A DNA stretch of 50,640 nt. It comes from an uncultured Spirochaetia bacterium. Its GTDB lineage: Bacteria > Spirochaetota > Brachyspiria > Brachyspirales > Brachyspiraceae. The notes under the pieces were generated by a model. It was not told where the DNA came from. It saw only the letters and a list, made by a program, of their open reading frames with translations, and made no database searches. Position 1 is the first letter of the stretch, and each line of letters starts with the position of its first letter. Positions 1-8,044 of this stretch are shown here, piece by piece. The stretch spans positions 1 through 50,640 of the forward strand of contig CAMRCO010000003.1 in the NCBI GenBank assembly GCA_947040945.1, in the 5' to 3' direction. Position numbers and translations under genes: made by a program.

Positions 1-507
1 AAACTTGATACATCTATTTTTATAGTATTAATAGTCTTTATAATTGTATATATATACGTAAGTAAAACAAGAGAAGGATACGAATTAAAAATAATGGGTA
101 AAAATTATATTTTTGCTAAAATTGGTGGATGCAAAACTGACATAAATTTTTACAAAGTAATGCTTTATAGTGGTGCACTTTCTGGGCTTGCAGGAGCTTT
201 ACTTATAATAGGTTCAGCACAACAAAATCGTTTTTTACCTAATCTTGGTGAAACATTTGCAAATGATGGACTTATGGTTTCTATCATTTCTAATAATAGT
301 GTACTAAGTCTATTATTTTATGCCCTGTTTTTTTCTGTTATACGTTCAGGAGCTACAGGTATGCAATTAGATACAGGAGTTCCATCTGAGTTTACCACAA
401 TGCTAATTGCAGTGATGGTTTTATCTGTTGTCGGATTTCGTTCTTATAGTTCTATATTTTTAAGTAAAATTCAAGCTATAAGAAAATCTAATAGTGTAAA
501 AAAGTAG
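1..507 (+). CDS. Nucleoside-type ABC transporter permease, 5' end outside window
   Basis: This is the C-terminal half of an inner-membrane permease of the BMP/Nup branch of ABC importers, which carry nucleosides or related solutes. The frame is open to base 1, so the first ATG at 94 is internal: the codons before it encode a hydrophobic helix followed by a TREGYELK-like cytoplasmic loop leading into GKN, as expected for this fold. Several further membrane segments follow, including a glycine/alanine-rich SGLAGALL stretch. The next gene starts 12 bases after the stop and encodes a second permease, the usual paired arrangement of these cassettes. The binding protein and ATPase would lie to the left. 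Substrate is inferred from the family only. Confidence 0.85.
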   Translation, partial: KLDTSIFIVLIVFIIVYIYVSKTREGYELKIMGKNYIFAKIGGCKTDINFYKVMLYSGALSGLAGALLIIGSAQQNRFLPNLGETFANDGLMVSIISNNSVLSLLFYALFFSVIRSGATGMQLDTGVPSEFTTMLIAVMVLSVVGFRSYSSIFLSKIQAIRKSNSVKK

Positions 508-519
508 TGAGGTTATAAA

Positions 520-1416
520 ATGAATTTGTTTATTGAAATTATTAGATCAACACTTCCAGCATCCATTCCTATTTTGCTTGCAGCATTAGGTGGATTGTTT
601 ACATGGCATGCTAATGTATTTAATATATCTATGGAAGGTATGCTTTTAGTTAGTGCTTTTGGTGCTGTTTGTGGCTCTTATATATTTGAATCTTGGGCTT
701 TAGGTGTAATGTTTGGTATATCTAGTAGTGTATTTATTTCTTTGTTATTTTATTTCTTTGTTATTAAGATGAAGGCAGGAGAGTTTATAACTGGAATAGC
801 CATAAATACTTTTGTATTAGGTGCAACAACGTATTTTTTAAGAGAATTCTTTGATGTTAAAGGGTCTTTAATAAGCCCAAAAATAGTGGCTATTCCTAAA
901 TTAAATATACCACTAATAGAAAATATACCTATATTAGACAGAGTGTTAAATGGGTATTCATTTCCTCTTTATATATCTATTTTTATTATAATACCGTTGG
1001 TTTTTATAATTATATACAAAACTCCATTTGGTTTAAGACTACGAGCAACAGGTCATGACAGTAAAGTAATTGATTCCGTGGGCATAAAATCTGACCGACT
1101 TAAATTGATTTCTATTTTAATATGCGGAGTACTTTGTGGAATCGGAGGTTCATTTCTCTCTCTTGGATATATGAGAATGTTTACTGAAAACATGTCTAAT
1201 GGTAGAGGTTGGATAAGTTTGGCGATTATAATATTGACCAAGGGAAATCCTTTAAAAACTTTATTTATATGTTTATTCTTTGGAATTACAGAAAGTTTAG
1301 GTTTATCCTTACAAATGTTTAAAATACCTAATCAATTTACAGATATGCTTCCGTATGTATCTGTGTTAATTGTTCTTTATTTTAGCTCAAGAAAAACAAG
1401 TAAAGCAATACTTTAA
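520..1416 (+). CDS. Nucleoside-type ABC transporter permease, second subunit
   Basis: A 298-residue polytopic inner-membrane protein, full length for the NupQ/YufQ-like partner of the upstream permease. The N-terminus (LPASIPILLAALGGLFTWHA, then NISMEGMLL) matches the conserved start of this family, which reads roughly 'tp.llaalGgl...agv.NIglEGmml'. The conserved cytoplasmic loop is visible as TPFGLRLRATGHD, and the GIGGSFLSLGY segment precedes the last helices. A GAGG ribosome binding site lies 7 bases before the ATG. It is probably co-transcribed with the preceding permease, and the pair would form the heterodimeric channel. It is followed by a convergent gene with only 28 bases between them and no clear terminator. 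Confidence 0.88.
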   Translation: MNLFIEIIRSTLPASIPILLAALGGLFTWHANVFNISMEGMLLVSAFGAVCGSYIFESWALGVMFGISSSVFISLLFYFFVIKMKAGEFITGIAINTFVLGATTYFLREFFDVKGSLISPKIVAIPKLNIPLIENIPILDRVLNGYSFPLYISIFIIIPLVFIIIYKTPFGLRLRATGHDSKVIDSVGIKSDRLKLISILICGVLCGIGGSFLSLGYMRMFTENMSNGRGWISLAIIILTKGNPLKTLFICLFFGITESLGLSLQMFKIPNQFTDMLPYVSVLIVLYFSSRKTSKAIL

Positions 1417-1444
1417 GAACTATCTATTTGACACCTATCTAGTC

Positions 1445-2833
1445 CTACAATAGTTTTTGAAGTATGTCCCTAGTTGCTATAATTCCCATAACAGCAGCCT
1501 GATTAAGCCCACTGCCATAACCTGAGCTGTCTCCTGCCACATATAAATTGTTTAGGGATGTCTCCATCTTATCATTTATTTTGACCCGCACACTTCTAAA
1601 CTTAATTTCAGGGAAGAACAAAAGAAGGTCGGATGAAGCAAACCCAGGTGTTATTTTGCCATGCACCTCGATGAACTCCATAATGTTATCTAATATCCTT
1701 TTAGGGCATGCTAAAGAAATATCTCCTGTAACAAAATCTTTCAATGTTGGCTTTATGTTAAGTCTTGAAAGTCTTTCACTTGTGGAGCGTCTGCCTACAC
1801 TTAAGTCGCCATACGATTGGCAAAGTATTTTGCCACCTGTAAGCATTGATGTCATTCTAGCAATAGACTTAGCATATTCAAATGGTTCATTAAATGGCTC
1901 TGTAAAGCTTTGTGTACAAAGTAGAGCAAGATTTGTGTTCACTGACTTTTTGCCTTTGTATGCATGTCCATTAGCTAAAACAATTCCGTCATCATATTTT
2001 TCTAAAGCCACAAATCCACTTGGGTTACTACAGAATGTTCTCATCTTATCTTTATAGTATTTTGTATAGTATACCATTTTTGCTTCATAAAAGTTTTCAT
2101 TAATGTCTTTCATAATAATATCAGGTATTTCAACCCTAACCCCAACATCAACGCCTCCATGAGCAAACTCAATGGAATATTTTTTAGCTATACTCTCCAT
2201 TTTAGATGCCCCACTACGTCCGATTGCTACAACAACATAAGAAGAATAAGCGTTTATTTCATTATTATCTTTTTTATATGTAACACCAATAATGCTATTA
2301 TTTTCTTTTATGATGTCGAGGAATTCAGACTCTGTTTCAAATACTACATTATAGTTATTAAAAAAGTCTATGAACTTAGTATATAATATTCTAGCACCAT
2401 CTGTACCCAGATGCATAGTTGCTGTGTCTACAAGTTGTACATGATTTTCGATACAAGACTTTTTAATATGATCAACCATAGGATTCATACTTGAATTCAT
2501 AGGTTCAACATCGCAACCAAGTTCTCTATATATATTAAGAGTTTCTTCAATTAACTCATCTACAATATCTTTACCTGTAACTATATGTATATCGCCACCC
2601 ACTCTATGGTCAAGATTAAATTTGCAATCAGAAAAAGCACCAGCTCCACCTACCCCATAAATTATTGGTGAAAGACCTTTAAAACTCTTAGAAGATACTG
2701 CCTCAATTCTTTCATTAAGCATTAAGCCTTTATCAATAAAAAGAATCTTTAACTTAGGATTTTCTTTTAGAGCAATATATGCTCCCATTATAGAAGACTG
2801 ACCTGTACCAACATAAATAATATCATAGTTCAT
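1445..2833 (-). CDS. FAD-dependent dehydrogenase, COG2509-like
   Basis: A 462-residue soluble flavoprotein. The N-terminus has a Rossmann-type dinucleotide motif variant (YVGTGQSSIMGA) followed by a beta strand ending in acidic D (LFIDKG). It then has the GVGGAGAFSDCKFN stretch typical of the uncharacterised COG2509 dehydrogenases, and a second dinucleotide-binding GRSGAS element. The C-terminus ends in the FAD-closing motif (NLYVAGDSSGYGSGLNQAAVMG). The first glycine of the usual GxGxxG is present, but the third is replaced by S, as in several relatives. The substrate is unknown. It has its own promoter (2865-2892) and a GAGAGGA ribosome binding site, so it may be expressed apart from pepT and the AbgT-family gene upstream. 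Confidence 0.8.
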   Translation of the reverse strand: MNYDIIYVGTGQSSIMGAYIALKENPKLKILFIDKGLMLNERIEAVSSKSFKGLSPIIYGVGGAGAFSDCKFNLDHRVGGDIHIVTGKDIVDELIEETLNIYRELGCDVEPMNSSMNPMVDHIKKSCIENHVQLVDTATMHLGTDGARILYTKFIDFFNNYNVVFETESEFLDIIKENNSIIGVTYKKDNNEINAYSSYVVVAIGRSGASKMESIAKKYSIEFAHGGVDVGVRVEIPDIIMKDINENFYEAKMVYYTKYYKDKMRTFCSNPSGFVALEKYDDGIVLANGHAYKGKKSVNTNLALLCTQSFTEPFNEPFEYAKSIARMTSMLTGGKILCQSYGDLSVGRRSTSERLSRLNIKPTLKDFVTGDISLACPKRILDNIMEFIEVHGKITPGFASSDLLLFFPEIKFRSVRVKINDKMETSLNNLYVAGDSSGYGSGLNQAAVMGIIATRDILQKLL

Positions 2834-2864
2834 AATAAAATCCTCTCTAAAAAATACAATATCT

Positions 2865-2892
2865 ATAATACTTTTTATAACAATAAAGTCAA
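2865..2892 (-). promoter_or_regulatory. Sigma70-type promoter for the FAD dehydrogenase gene
   Basis: On the minus strand TTGACT (2892-2887) is followed after 16 bases by TATTAT (2870-2865), about 30 bases before the start codon. The spacing is one base short of ideal and the -10 box is imperfect, so this is a moderate call. Confidence 0.45.
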
Positions 2893-2925
2893 CCTACTTC
2901 AAATAAAATTGACATCTAATTAAAA

Positions 2926-4164
2926 TTAACTCTTATTTAATACTATTTTTATTACTTCAAGTGTCATATCAAGACTTCTATTAAATGATGATATGGGTAA
3001 AAATTCATACATAGAATGAAAGTTTAGCGCCCCTGTAAAATAATTAGGTGTAATTAGCCCTTTAACTGATAATGCAGAGCCATCAGTACCGCCACGCATT
3101 GAAATAGTTTTAGGATTAATATTAAGATTTTTCATCGCAGTATAAAGAACATCTATTGCTGTTTTATCATCTTTTATAGAGTCAGATATATTTCCATAAA
3201 CATCATTTATACTATAATCTATTTTAGCCATAGGATTATCCTTTATAGCTTTTTCAATAACACTTTTTATTTTTTCTTTTTTCAAAGTATAAAGATTTTT
3301 ATCATGGTCTCTGATATTAAGATTAAGCTCAGCTGTTCTTTGATTTCCTTTAATACCTTGAATCCAAATATATCCTTCTTTCCCTTCTGTATACTCTGGT
3401 GTTTCTTTCCTATCAAAATTATTCGATATATCTATAGCTATAAGTATAGGGTTTACTAAAACACCTTTTGCACTCATCGGATGAGATGTTACACCTTCAA
3501 TGTTTATAGTAGCACTTCCTGCATTAAACGTTTCATATACAATTTCTCCAATTCCACAACAATCTACAGTATATGCGAAATCAGGAGAGAAAATATTTAA
3601 ATCAAGTTCTTTTGCACCTAGAAGACCTATCTCTTCATCTGGAACAAATGCAATATGTATATCTCCATGTTCTATATTATTATCTATTATGTGCTTCAGC
3701 ATACTCATAATTGTTGCTATAGCCGCTTTATTGTCAGCTCCGAGTACACTTGTTCCATCAGTAAAAATAATGTCATCATTTAAATAATCATTTATTTCAG
3801 GGTGTTCATTAACCTTAAACATTATATTTTCTTTTTCATTTAATAATACATCTTTACCTTCATACTTTATTATTTGTGGATTTACACTATCACTTAACCC
3901 AACATTAACTGTGTCAAGATGTGCTACAAAACCAATTGAGTGGGCATCACTTTTATTTCCTTTAAGTAATGCTGTAACAATAGAGTTATCATTTAAGACT
4001 ACATTTTGAAGCCCTAATTCTTTAAGTTCATTTGCAAGAACTTTTGCTAAGTTCATTTGCCCTTCAGAGCTTGGTAATGTTTTAGACGAAGCATTACTCT
4101 GGCTAGGTATATTCGCATATCTTAAAAAACACTTTAACTGAAAATCATAAATATCTTTATTCAT
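2926..4164 (-). CDS. pepT: Peptidase T (tripeptide aminopeptidase)
   Basis: A 412-residue cytosolic di-zinc M20 metallopeptidase that releases the N-terminal residue of tripeptides, with the usual length for PepT. Metal and catalytic motifs are in order: FVAHLDTVN (His ligand and catalytic Asp), LGADNKAA (bridging Asp), PDEEIGLLGA (catalytic Glu and Glu ligand), TVDCCG (Asp ligand) and NFHSMYEF (C-terminal His ligand). MRGGTDGSALS is the conserved dimerisation-domain loop. It starts 31 bases after the stop of the AbgT-family transporter, with AGGA 7 bases before the ATG. The pair looks like an operon for import and hydrolysis of small peptides or peptide-like compounds. Confidence 0.95.
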   Translation of the reverse strand: MNKDIYDFQLKCFLRYANIPSQSNASSKTLPSSEGQMNLAKVLANELKELGLQNVVLNDNSIVTALLKGNKSDAHSIGFVAHLDTVNVGLSDSVNPQIIKYEGKDVLLNEKENIMFKVNEHPEINDYLNDDIIFTDGTSVLGADNKAAIATIMSMLKHIIDNNIEHGDIHIAFVPDEEIGLLGAKELDLNIFSPDFAYTVDCCGIGEIVYETFNAGSATINIEGVTSHPMSAKGVLVNPILIAIDISNNFDRKETPEYTEGKEGYIWIQGIKGNQRTAELNLNIRDHDKNLYTLKKEKIKSVIEKAIKDNPMAKIDYSINDVYGNISDSIKDDKTAIDVLYTAMKNLNINPKTISMRGGTDGSALSVKGLITPNYFTGALNFHSMYEFLPISSFNRSLDMTLEVIKIVLNKS

Positions 4165-4195
4165 AAAAAATTCCTATTTTGTATATTATCTATTA

Positions 4196-5743
4196 TTAAA
4201 TTGTTGGAGGATATGTGTATCCACTTTCAAATCCCAAAGGTATATTAAGTCCCCAGAATAGGTATAACATAACCATAAGCACTATAAGTAGTCCAATACT
4301 GTATGGTAACATCATTGAAGACAATGTTCCAACACCTGTTTTTTTACAATACTTTTGGCAATATGATATTATAAGTGGGTAAAATGCAAACATAGGAGTT
4401 ACTACGTTTATAGATGAATCACTTACTCTAAAAGCCGCTTGTGTAAGCTCAGGTGATATTCCTACAGCCATAAGCATAGGCACGAATATAGGTGCTAATA
4501 TTGCCCATTTAGAAGATGCTGAAGTTATTAAAAGGTTTAAACAAGCTGTAAGCATGATTATTCCAAATATTGTAATTTGTGAAGGCATATTTAGTGAACG
4601 CAAGAAATCAGCTCCAGATATTGCTATTAATGTACCAGTATTTGATTTTCCAAATATATACAAAAATTGAGCACAGAAAAAAGAAAATGTTATAAAAGAA
4701 GCAAGAGCTTTGACACTACCTGACATAGACATACTAAAGTCTTTTGTTGTTTTAAATGTCTTAGTCATAACTCCATATATAGAGCCCGGTATAACCAAGA
4801 ATAAAAACAAAAGAGGAACTATGGCTTGCATAGCAGGAGATTTAGGGCTTGTAAGACTTCCATCTGGTGAACGCATTAAAGAGTTTTCAGGTACTAAAAG
4901 AAGAATTAATAATACTACCATAGAAATAAACACGGCTAAAGAAATCTTAAACGCCCTATTCTCTGTTGTTGTTGTTGATGAAGCACTTGTGTCTTCAGGT
5001 ACAATTCCTTCATCTAGTGGCATTGTTTTCCATAAAAACGGCTCTACAATTTTATCTGTAATAAACCAACATATTAAAATAACAGAGAAAGTAGAACCAA
5101 AGCTATAAAAATAATTACAAAGAACATTAACTGTGTAACTAGGATCTATAATTTGAGCAGCACTTTGTGTGAATCCTTGCATAATAGGATCTATAGTAGA
5201 CGGTGTATAGCTTGCGGCAAACCCACCAGCAAGACCCGCAAATGATGCGGCAATACCTGCTAAAGGATGACGACCTACAGCAAAAAACATTAAAGAAGCT
5301 ATAGGCATTAAAATTACATAAGCTGAATCTGAAACAATATGACTTAAAACAGATATAAATATTATAGCAGGAGCAATTCCCTTTTTAGGTATAATTGATA
5401 AAAGTTTTACTAATATTATTCTAACAAAACCACTACCTTCAGCGACACCAATACCAAGTGTTGCAACTATGGTAATTCCAAGTGGTGGAAATGTAATGAA
5501 GTTATGAGTCATAACTGTAATAAGCTTCACTAATTCTGTTGGAGCTAGCATATTAATTATTTTAATCTGTTCACCAGAAGTTGGGTGAAAATAGTTAAAT
5601 GTAAAAAATGAAAGAATATAAGAAATTATGAGCATTATAAAAAATGCGAACAAAAACAATATTGTTATATCTGGTAGTTTATTACCTACAACCTCTATAC
5701 CTTGCAAAAACTTTTCAAATGCCTTATCTTTCTTTTTTATCAT
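4196..5743 (-). CDS. AbgT-family transporter (p-aminobenzoyl-glutamate / peptide-like substrates)
   Basis: A 515-residue inner-membrane transporter with about eleven or more hydrophobic segments. Family signs are the N-terminal GNKLPDITILFLFAFF helix, the LSHIVSDSAYVILMPI stretch, the AGGFAASYTPSTIDPI loop, and the ASSKWAILAPIFVPM plus FRVSDSSINVVTPM segments near the C-terminus. An in-frame ATG lies 42 bases further upstream, but TTAAGGAGAA sits correctly spaced only before the ATG at 5743, so that start was chosen. E. coli AbgT imports p-aminobenzoyl-glutamate. Relatives also act as drug exporters, so the substrate here is open. The pepT gene downstream favours a peptide-like substrate. Confidence 0.9.
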   Translation of the reverse strand: MIKKKDKAFEKFLQGIEVVGNKLPDITILFLFAFFIMLIISYILSFFTFNYFHPTSGEQIKIINMLAPTELVKLITVMTHNFITFPPLGITIVATLGIGVAEGSGFVRIILVKLLSIIPKKGIAPAIIFISVLSHIVSDSAYVILMPIASLMFFAVGRHPLAGIAASFAGLAGGFAASYTPSTIDPIMQGFTQSAAQIIDPSYTVNVLCNYFYSFGSTFSVILICWFITDKIVEPFLWKTMPLDEGIVPEDTSASSTTTTENRAFKISLAVFISMVVLLILLLVPENSLMRSPDGSLTSPKSPAMQAIVPLLFLFLVIPGSIYGVMTKTFKTTKDFSMSMSGSVKALASFITFSFFCAQFLYIFGKSNTGTLIAISGADFLRSLNMPSQITIFGIIMLTACLNLLITSASSKWAILAPIFVPMLMAVGISPELTQAAFRVSDSSINVVTPMFAFYPLIISYCQKYCKKTGVGTLSSMMLPYSIGLLIVLMVMLYLFWGLNIPLGFESGYTYPPTI

Positions 5744-5907
5744 TGGACGCTTCTCCTTAAAAAATTGGAAATTATAATATAACATAATTTTTTATATTTG
5801 CAAGAAATTGATACATTCATAACCTAATATTTGATTTTATATGTCTAAATATGATTTTTTTATAATAGTTATGTCATAATAATAGCTAACTTAGTGGCTT
5901 AAAATGC

Positions 5908-5936
5908 TTGACAAAAGACATATATTAGACTACAAT
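5908..5936 (+). promoter_or_regulatory. Sigma70-type promoter of bioY
   Basis: TTGACA at 5908-5913, a 17-base spacer, then TACAAT at 5931-5936, 29 bases before the bioY ATG. The -35 box is a perfect consensus. Confidence 0.75.
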
Positions 5937-5964
5937 TAACAGGAATAAATTTTAAGGAGTTACT

Positions 5965-6540
5965 ATGAACTACGGAATTAGAACAATATCTAATATTAGA
6001 GAATGGATGCAAATAAATACTAAAATAGCATTTGCTATAAAAACTATAATTGGTTCAATTATTATGGCTTTGTCAGCACAAATTACAATCCCTACACCTT
6101 TTGTTCCTATTACAGGGCAAACTTTGGGACTTACAATTATAGCACTTTCATTAGGACGCTATGTCGCTTTAAGCTCAATTTTACTATATCTTGCAGAAGG
6201 CGTATCTGGACTGCCTGTTTTTTCAGGTGGAGCATTTAGCATAGTAGCTATTGTAGGGACTTCTGGTGGATATTTACTAGGTTTGGTACCAGCAGCATTT
6301 ATTATGGGTTTATTTTCTGACAAAGGTTGTCTGAACTCATTTACAAAAACAGCAATTGCTATTTTACTTGGGCATATTGCTTTATACTCATTTGGATTAT
6401 TACAATTATCTTTATATCTTCCTTTAGATAAAGTATTAACATTTGGTCTATTCCCATTTATTCTAGGTGATGCAATAAAAATTATGACAGCTATTTTAGT
6501 AGTACCTACTGCTTACAAGTTATTTTCAAAAATTAAGTAA
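5965..6540 (+). CDS. bioY: Biotin transporter BioY (ECF S-component)
   Basis: A 191-residue integral membrane protein with six predicted helices that binds and imports biotin. Family motifs are clear: IPTPFVPITGQTLG after the first helix, then YLAEGVSGLPVFSGG and GTSGGYLLG, the segment that shapes the biotin pocket. AAGGAG lies 7 bases before the start, and a strong terminator follows at once, so bioY is a single-gene unit. No BioM or BioN energising subunits are near it, so it may work alone or with a shared ECF module elsewhere. The imported biotin would be needed by the biotinylated OadA encoded at 27551-29365. Confidence 0.95.
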   Translation: MNYGIRTISNIREWMQINTKIAFAIKTIIGSIIMALSAQITIPTPFVPITGQTLGLTIIALSLGRYVALSSILLYLAEGVSGLPVFSGGAFSIVAIVGTSGGYLLGLVPAAFIMGLFSDKGCLNSFTKTAIAILLGHIALYSFGLLQLSLYLPLDKVLTFGLFPFILGDAIKIMTAILVVPTAYKLFSKIK

Positions 6541-6560
6541 AATATAACACTTAAATATAA

Positions 6561-6598
6561 AAAGCACTTCCTTTAATTTTAAGGAGGTGCTTTTTTTT
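6561..6598 (+). terminator. Rho-independent terminator of bioY
   Basis: A 13-pair stem (6561-6573 with 6581-6593, one G-T wobble, core GCACTTCCTT / AAGGAGGTGC) with a 7-base loop, followed by an uninterrupted T tract to 6598. Confidence 0.9.
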
Positions 6599-6635
6599 AT
6601 ATTTTTTGAACTCTAAACTTATTTAATTATTGCAA

Positions 6636-6670
6636 TAAAAAAGGTGAGCTTTATTAAAATAAAACCCACC
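6636..6670 (-). terminator. Rho-independent terminator of the ferredoxin gene
   Basis: Read on the minus strand, GGTGGGTTTTAT (6670-6659) pairs with ATAAAGCTCACC (6654-6643) through 12 positions including two wobble pairs. A run of T follows at 6642-6636. It lies just downstream of the ferredoxin stop. Confidence 0.78.
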
Positions 6671-6698
6671 ATTAGTATTTTTAATTTAAAAAACTAAT

Positions 6699-6866
6699 TT
6701 AAGCCTGATGTATAGCGTCGCTTGGACAAACTCCAACACAAGCAGCACAGTCAGTACAAGTTGCTGCATCTATTGCGTAAATGTCACCCTCACTAATAGC
6801 GTTAACAGGACACTCAGGTAAACAACTACCACAAGCAATACAATCATCGTTAATTTTATGAGCCAT
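6699..6866 (-). CDS. 2[4Fe-4S] ferredoxin, clostridial type
   Basis: A 55-residue electron carrier with two symmetric cluster motifs, CIACGSCLPECP and CTDCAACVGVCP, each CxxCxxCxxxCP. It has the length of small low-potential ferredoxins that serve pyruvate:ferredoxin oxidoreductase and hydrogenases in anaerobes. An upstream in-frame ATG at 6881 would add five residues. A GGAGG-containing site ends 7 bases before the ATG at 6866, giving the usual MAHKI start. The gene has its own promoter and terminator. Confidence 0.95.
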   Translation of the reverse strand: MAHKINDDCIACGSCLPECPVNAISEGDIYAIDAATCTDCAACVGVCPSDAIHQA

Positions 6867-6898
6867 ATTAAAAGCCTCCAATATTATAGTTACTTAGT

Positions 6899-6926
6899 AT
6901 TATATAATATAAACTATAATTATCAA
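6899..6926 (-). promoter_or_regulatory. Sigma70-type promoter of the ferredoxin gene
   Basis: Minus strand: TTGATA (6926-6921), a 16-base spacer, then a perfect TATAAT (6904-6899), about 30 bases before the chosen start. Confidence 0.62.
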
Positions 6927-6994
6927 GCTTAATTTTTATAGAAAACAAGTCGATAATACTTTAATCAATAATTTTTTAAGGTTTTAAGATTTTT

Positions 6995-7459
6995 ATGAAA
7001 CAAAAAAGTGTGAAATCAAACATTTTTTACAATATAGCTATTTTAATGATTGCATTTATAGTGTATCTATTTGTATTCAGCAATAAAGGTTTTGTTCAGA
7101 TTAAAGAAAAAACAGAATTACTCGAAAGCAAAAAAGAAACCTTAAAACTTCTAAAAATAGAAATAAATCAAATTTCAACGAATATTGAAAGACTTAAATC
7201 TGACAAAGAATATATATTGTCGTATGCTAAAACATTTGGATATATAGACAAAGCTAACAATGAAAAAATTATAAGAATAGTAAGAGATGAAAGGATAGTG
7301 AACGCTAATTCAGAAACAAAGCCTGTAAATATAGCAAGCCAGTCTACAGAAAATATAAGCATATTAAGTTTTATTATTTTAGCATCTATGATATCTTTTT
7401 GCTTTATATTTTATTTTATAGTTGTTACAAAAAAAAGCAATCAAAAACGATATGGATAG
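6995..7459 (+). CDS. FtsB/DivIC-like septum formation protein with an extra C-terminal helix
   Basis: A 154-residue bitopic-looking protein. Residues about 11-29 form a membrane helix, followed by a coiled coil (about 34-70) rich in L, K and E. A YILSYAKTFGYIDKANNEKI segment then matches the 'yiE..AReelGy...gE.vi' end of FtsB/DivIC proteins, which join FtsL and FtsQ in the divisome. Unusually, a low-complexity linker is followed by a second hydrophobic helix (about 124-147) and a basic tail, so the C-terminus would return to the cytoplasm. The ribosome binding site is weak. The end overlaps the convergent gene by 19 bases. The assignment rests on architecture and the short C-terminal motif. 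Confidence 0.55.
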   Translation: MKQKSVKSNIFYNIAILMIAFIVYLFVFSNKGFVQIKEKTELLESKKETLKLLKIEINQISTNIERLKSDKEYILSYAKTFGYIDKANNEKIIRIVRDERIVNANSETKPVNIASQSTENISILSFIILASMISFCFIFYFIVVTKKSNQKRYG

Positions 7460-8034
7460 CTTAAAGCAAATACAAATCCCGCATCTTCATTATACGCATC
7501 ATAATATGGAATAAAACTAAATGATAGTTCTGTTTTTTTCTTGCCATAATGACGCATATAACTGTCATAGGCGACTGCTGCCGCACAAACAAGCCCTGTA
7601 ACCACCTCAAATGTTAAAGTAGATATATTAAGCTCTTTATGTGGATTTCTTAAAGGGGTATCTATTACAGAGTTCTGCTCTAAATTTGATAAACCTAAAA
7701 CAGCGAAAGACGCATAAGTATAGGCAAATAATGCTGTTATCATAAATGTAACTTCAGTATGTCTAAATGCAGAAGTTTTGTAATCTGGTATTATATTAAC
7801 ATCTAACAAAGAAACGCCTTTCTGTTTTAAAATATTGTTATCATCAAATAGCAGAAAAGAATTAACATTATTTGTATTTACGAAATATTTCTCATTTATA
7901 TTTTCAGTTGGAAGTATAATTGGCACTCTAACTTTATTAGTATATTTATCTTGATTACCTGTAAACTCAATTGCAGGATAAAGCCCCATATTAAATAAAA
8001 ATAATAAACAAAAAACAATATAAACTCTAAACAT
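7441..8034 (-). CDS. Exported hypothetical protein, possible outer-membrane association
   Basis: A 197-residue protein of no recognised family. Residues 1-18 look like a signal peptide (MFRVYIVFCLLFLFNMGL). Two more hydrophobic stretches lie near residues 95-115 and 140-155, and the chain ends in alternating aromatic/polar residues with a terminal phenylalanine (FALSYPYRF), as in outer-membrane proteins recognised by BamA. It starts 10 bases downstream of the larger gene at 8045-9556 on the same strand, so the two are probably co-transcribed and may act together. The last 19 bases overlap the end of the convergent FtsB-like gene. Confidence 0.6.
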   Translation of the reverse strand: MFRVYIVFCLLFLFNMGLYPAIEFTGNQDKYTNKVRVPIILPTENINEKYFVNTNNVNSFLLFDDNNILKQKGVSLLDVNIIPDYKTSAFRHTEVTFMITALFAYTYASFAVLGLSNLEQNSVIDTPLRNPHKELNISTLTFEVVTGLVCAAAVAYDSYMRHYGKKKTELSFSFIPYYDAYNEDAGFVFALSYPYRF

Positions 8035-8044
8035 AAATTAAGCC

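Noticed and set aside
94-507. Complete permease starting at ATG 94
   Set aside because: The frame is open to base 1 and the preceding codons encode family-typical helix and loop sequence.
1548-2057. 169-codon plus-strand frame opposite the FAD dehydrogenase gene
   Set aside because: It is the antisense shadow of a conserved gene, with no start signal.
5935-5963. BirA-type operator at bioY
   Set aside because: Only a poor TTAAC/GTTA-like pair is present, not the conserved half sites.
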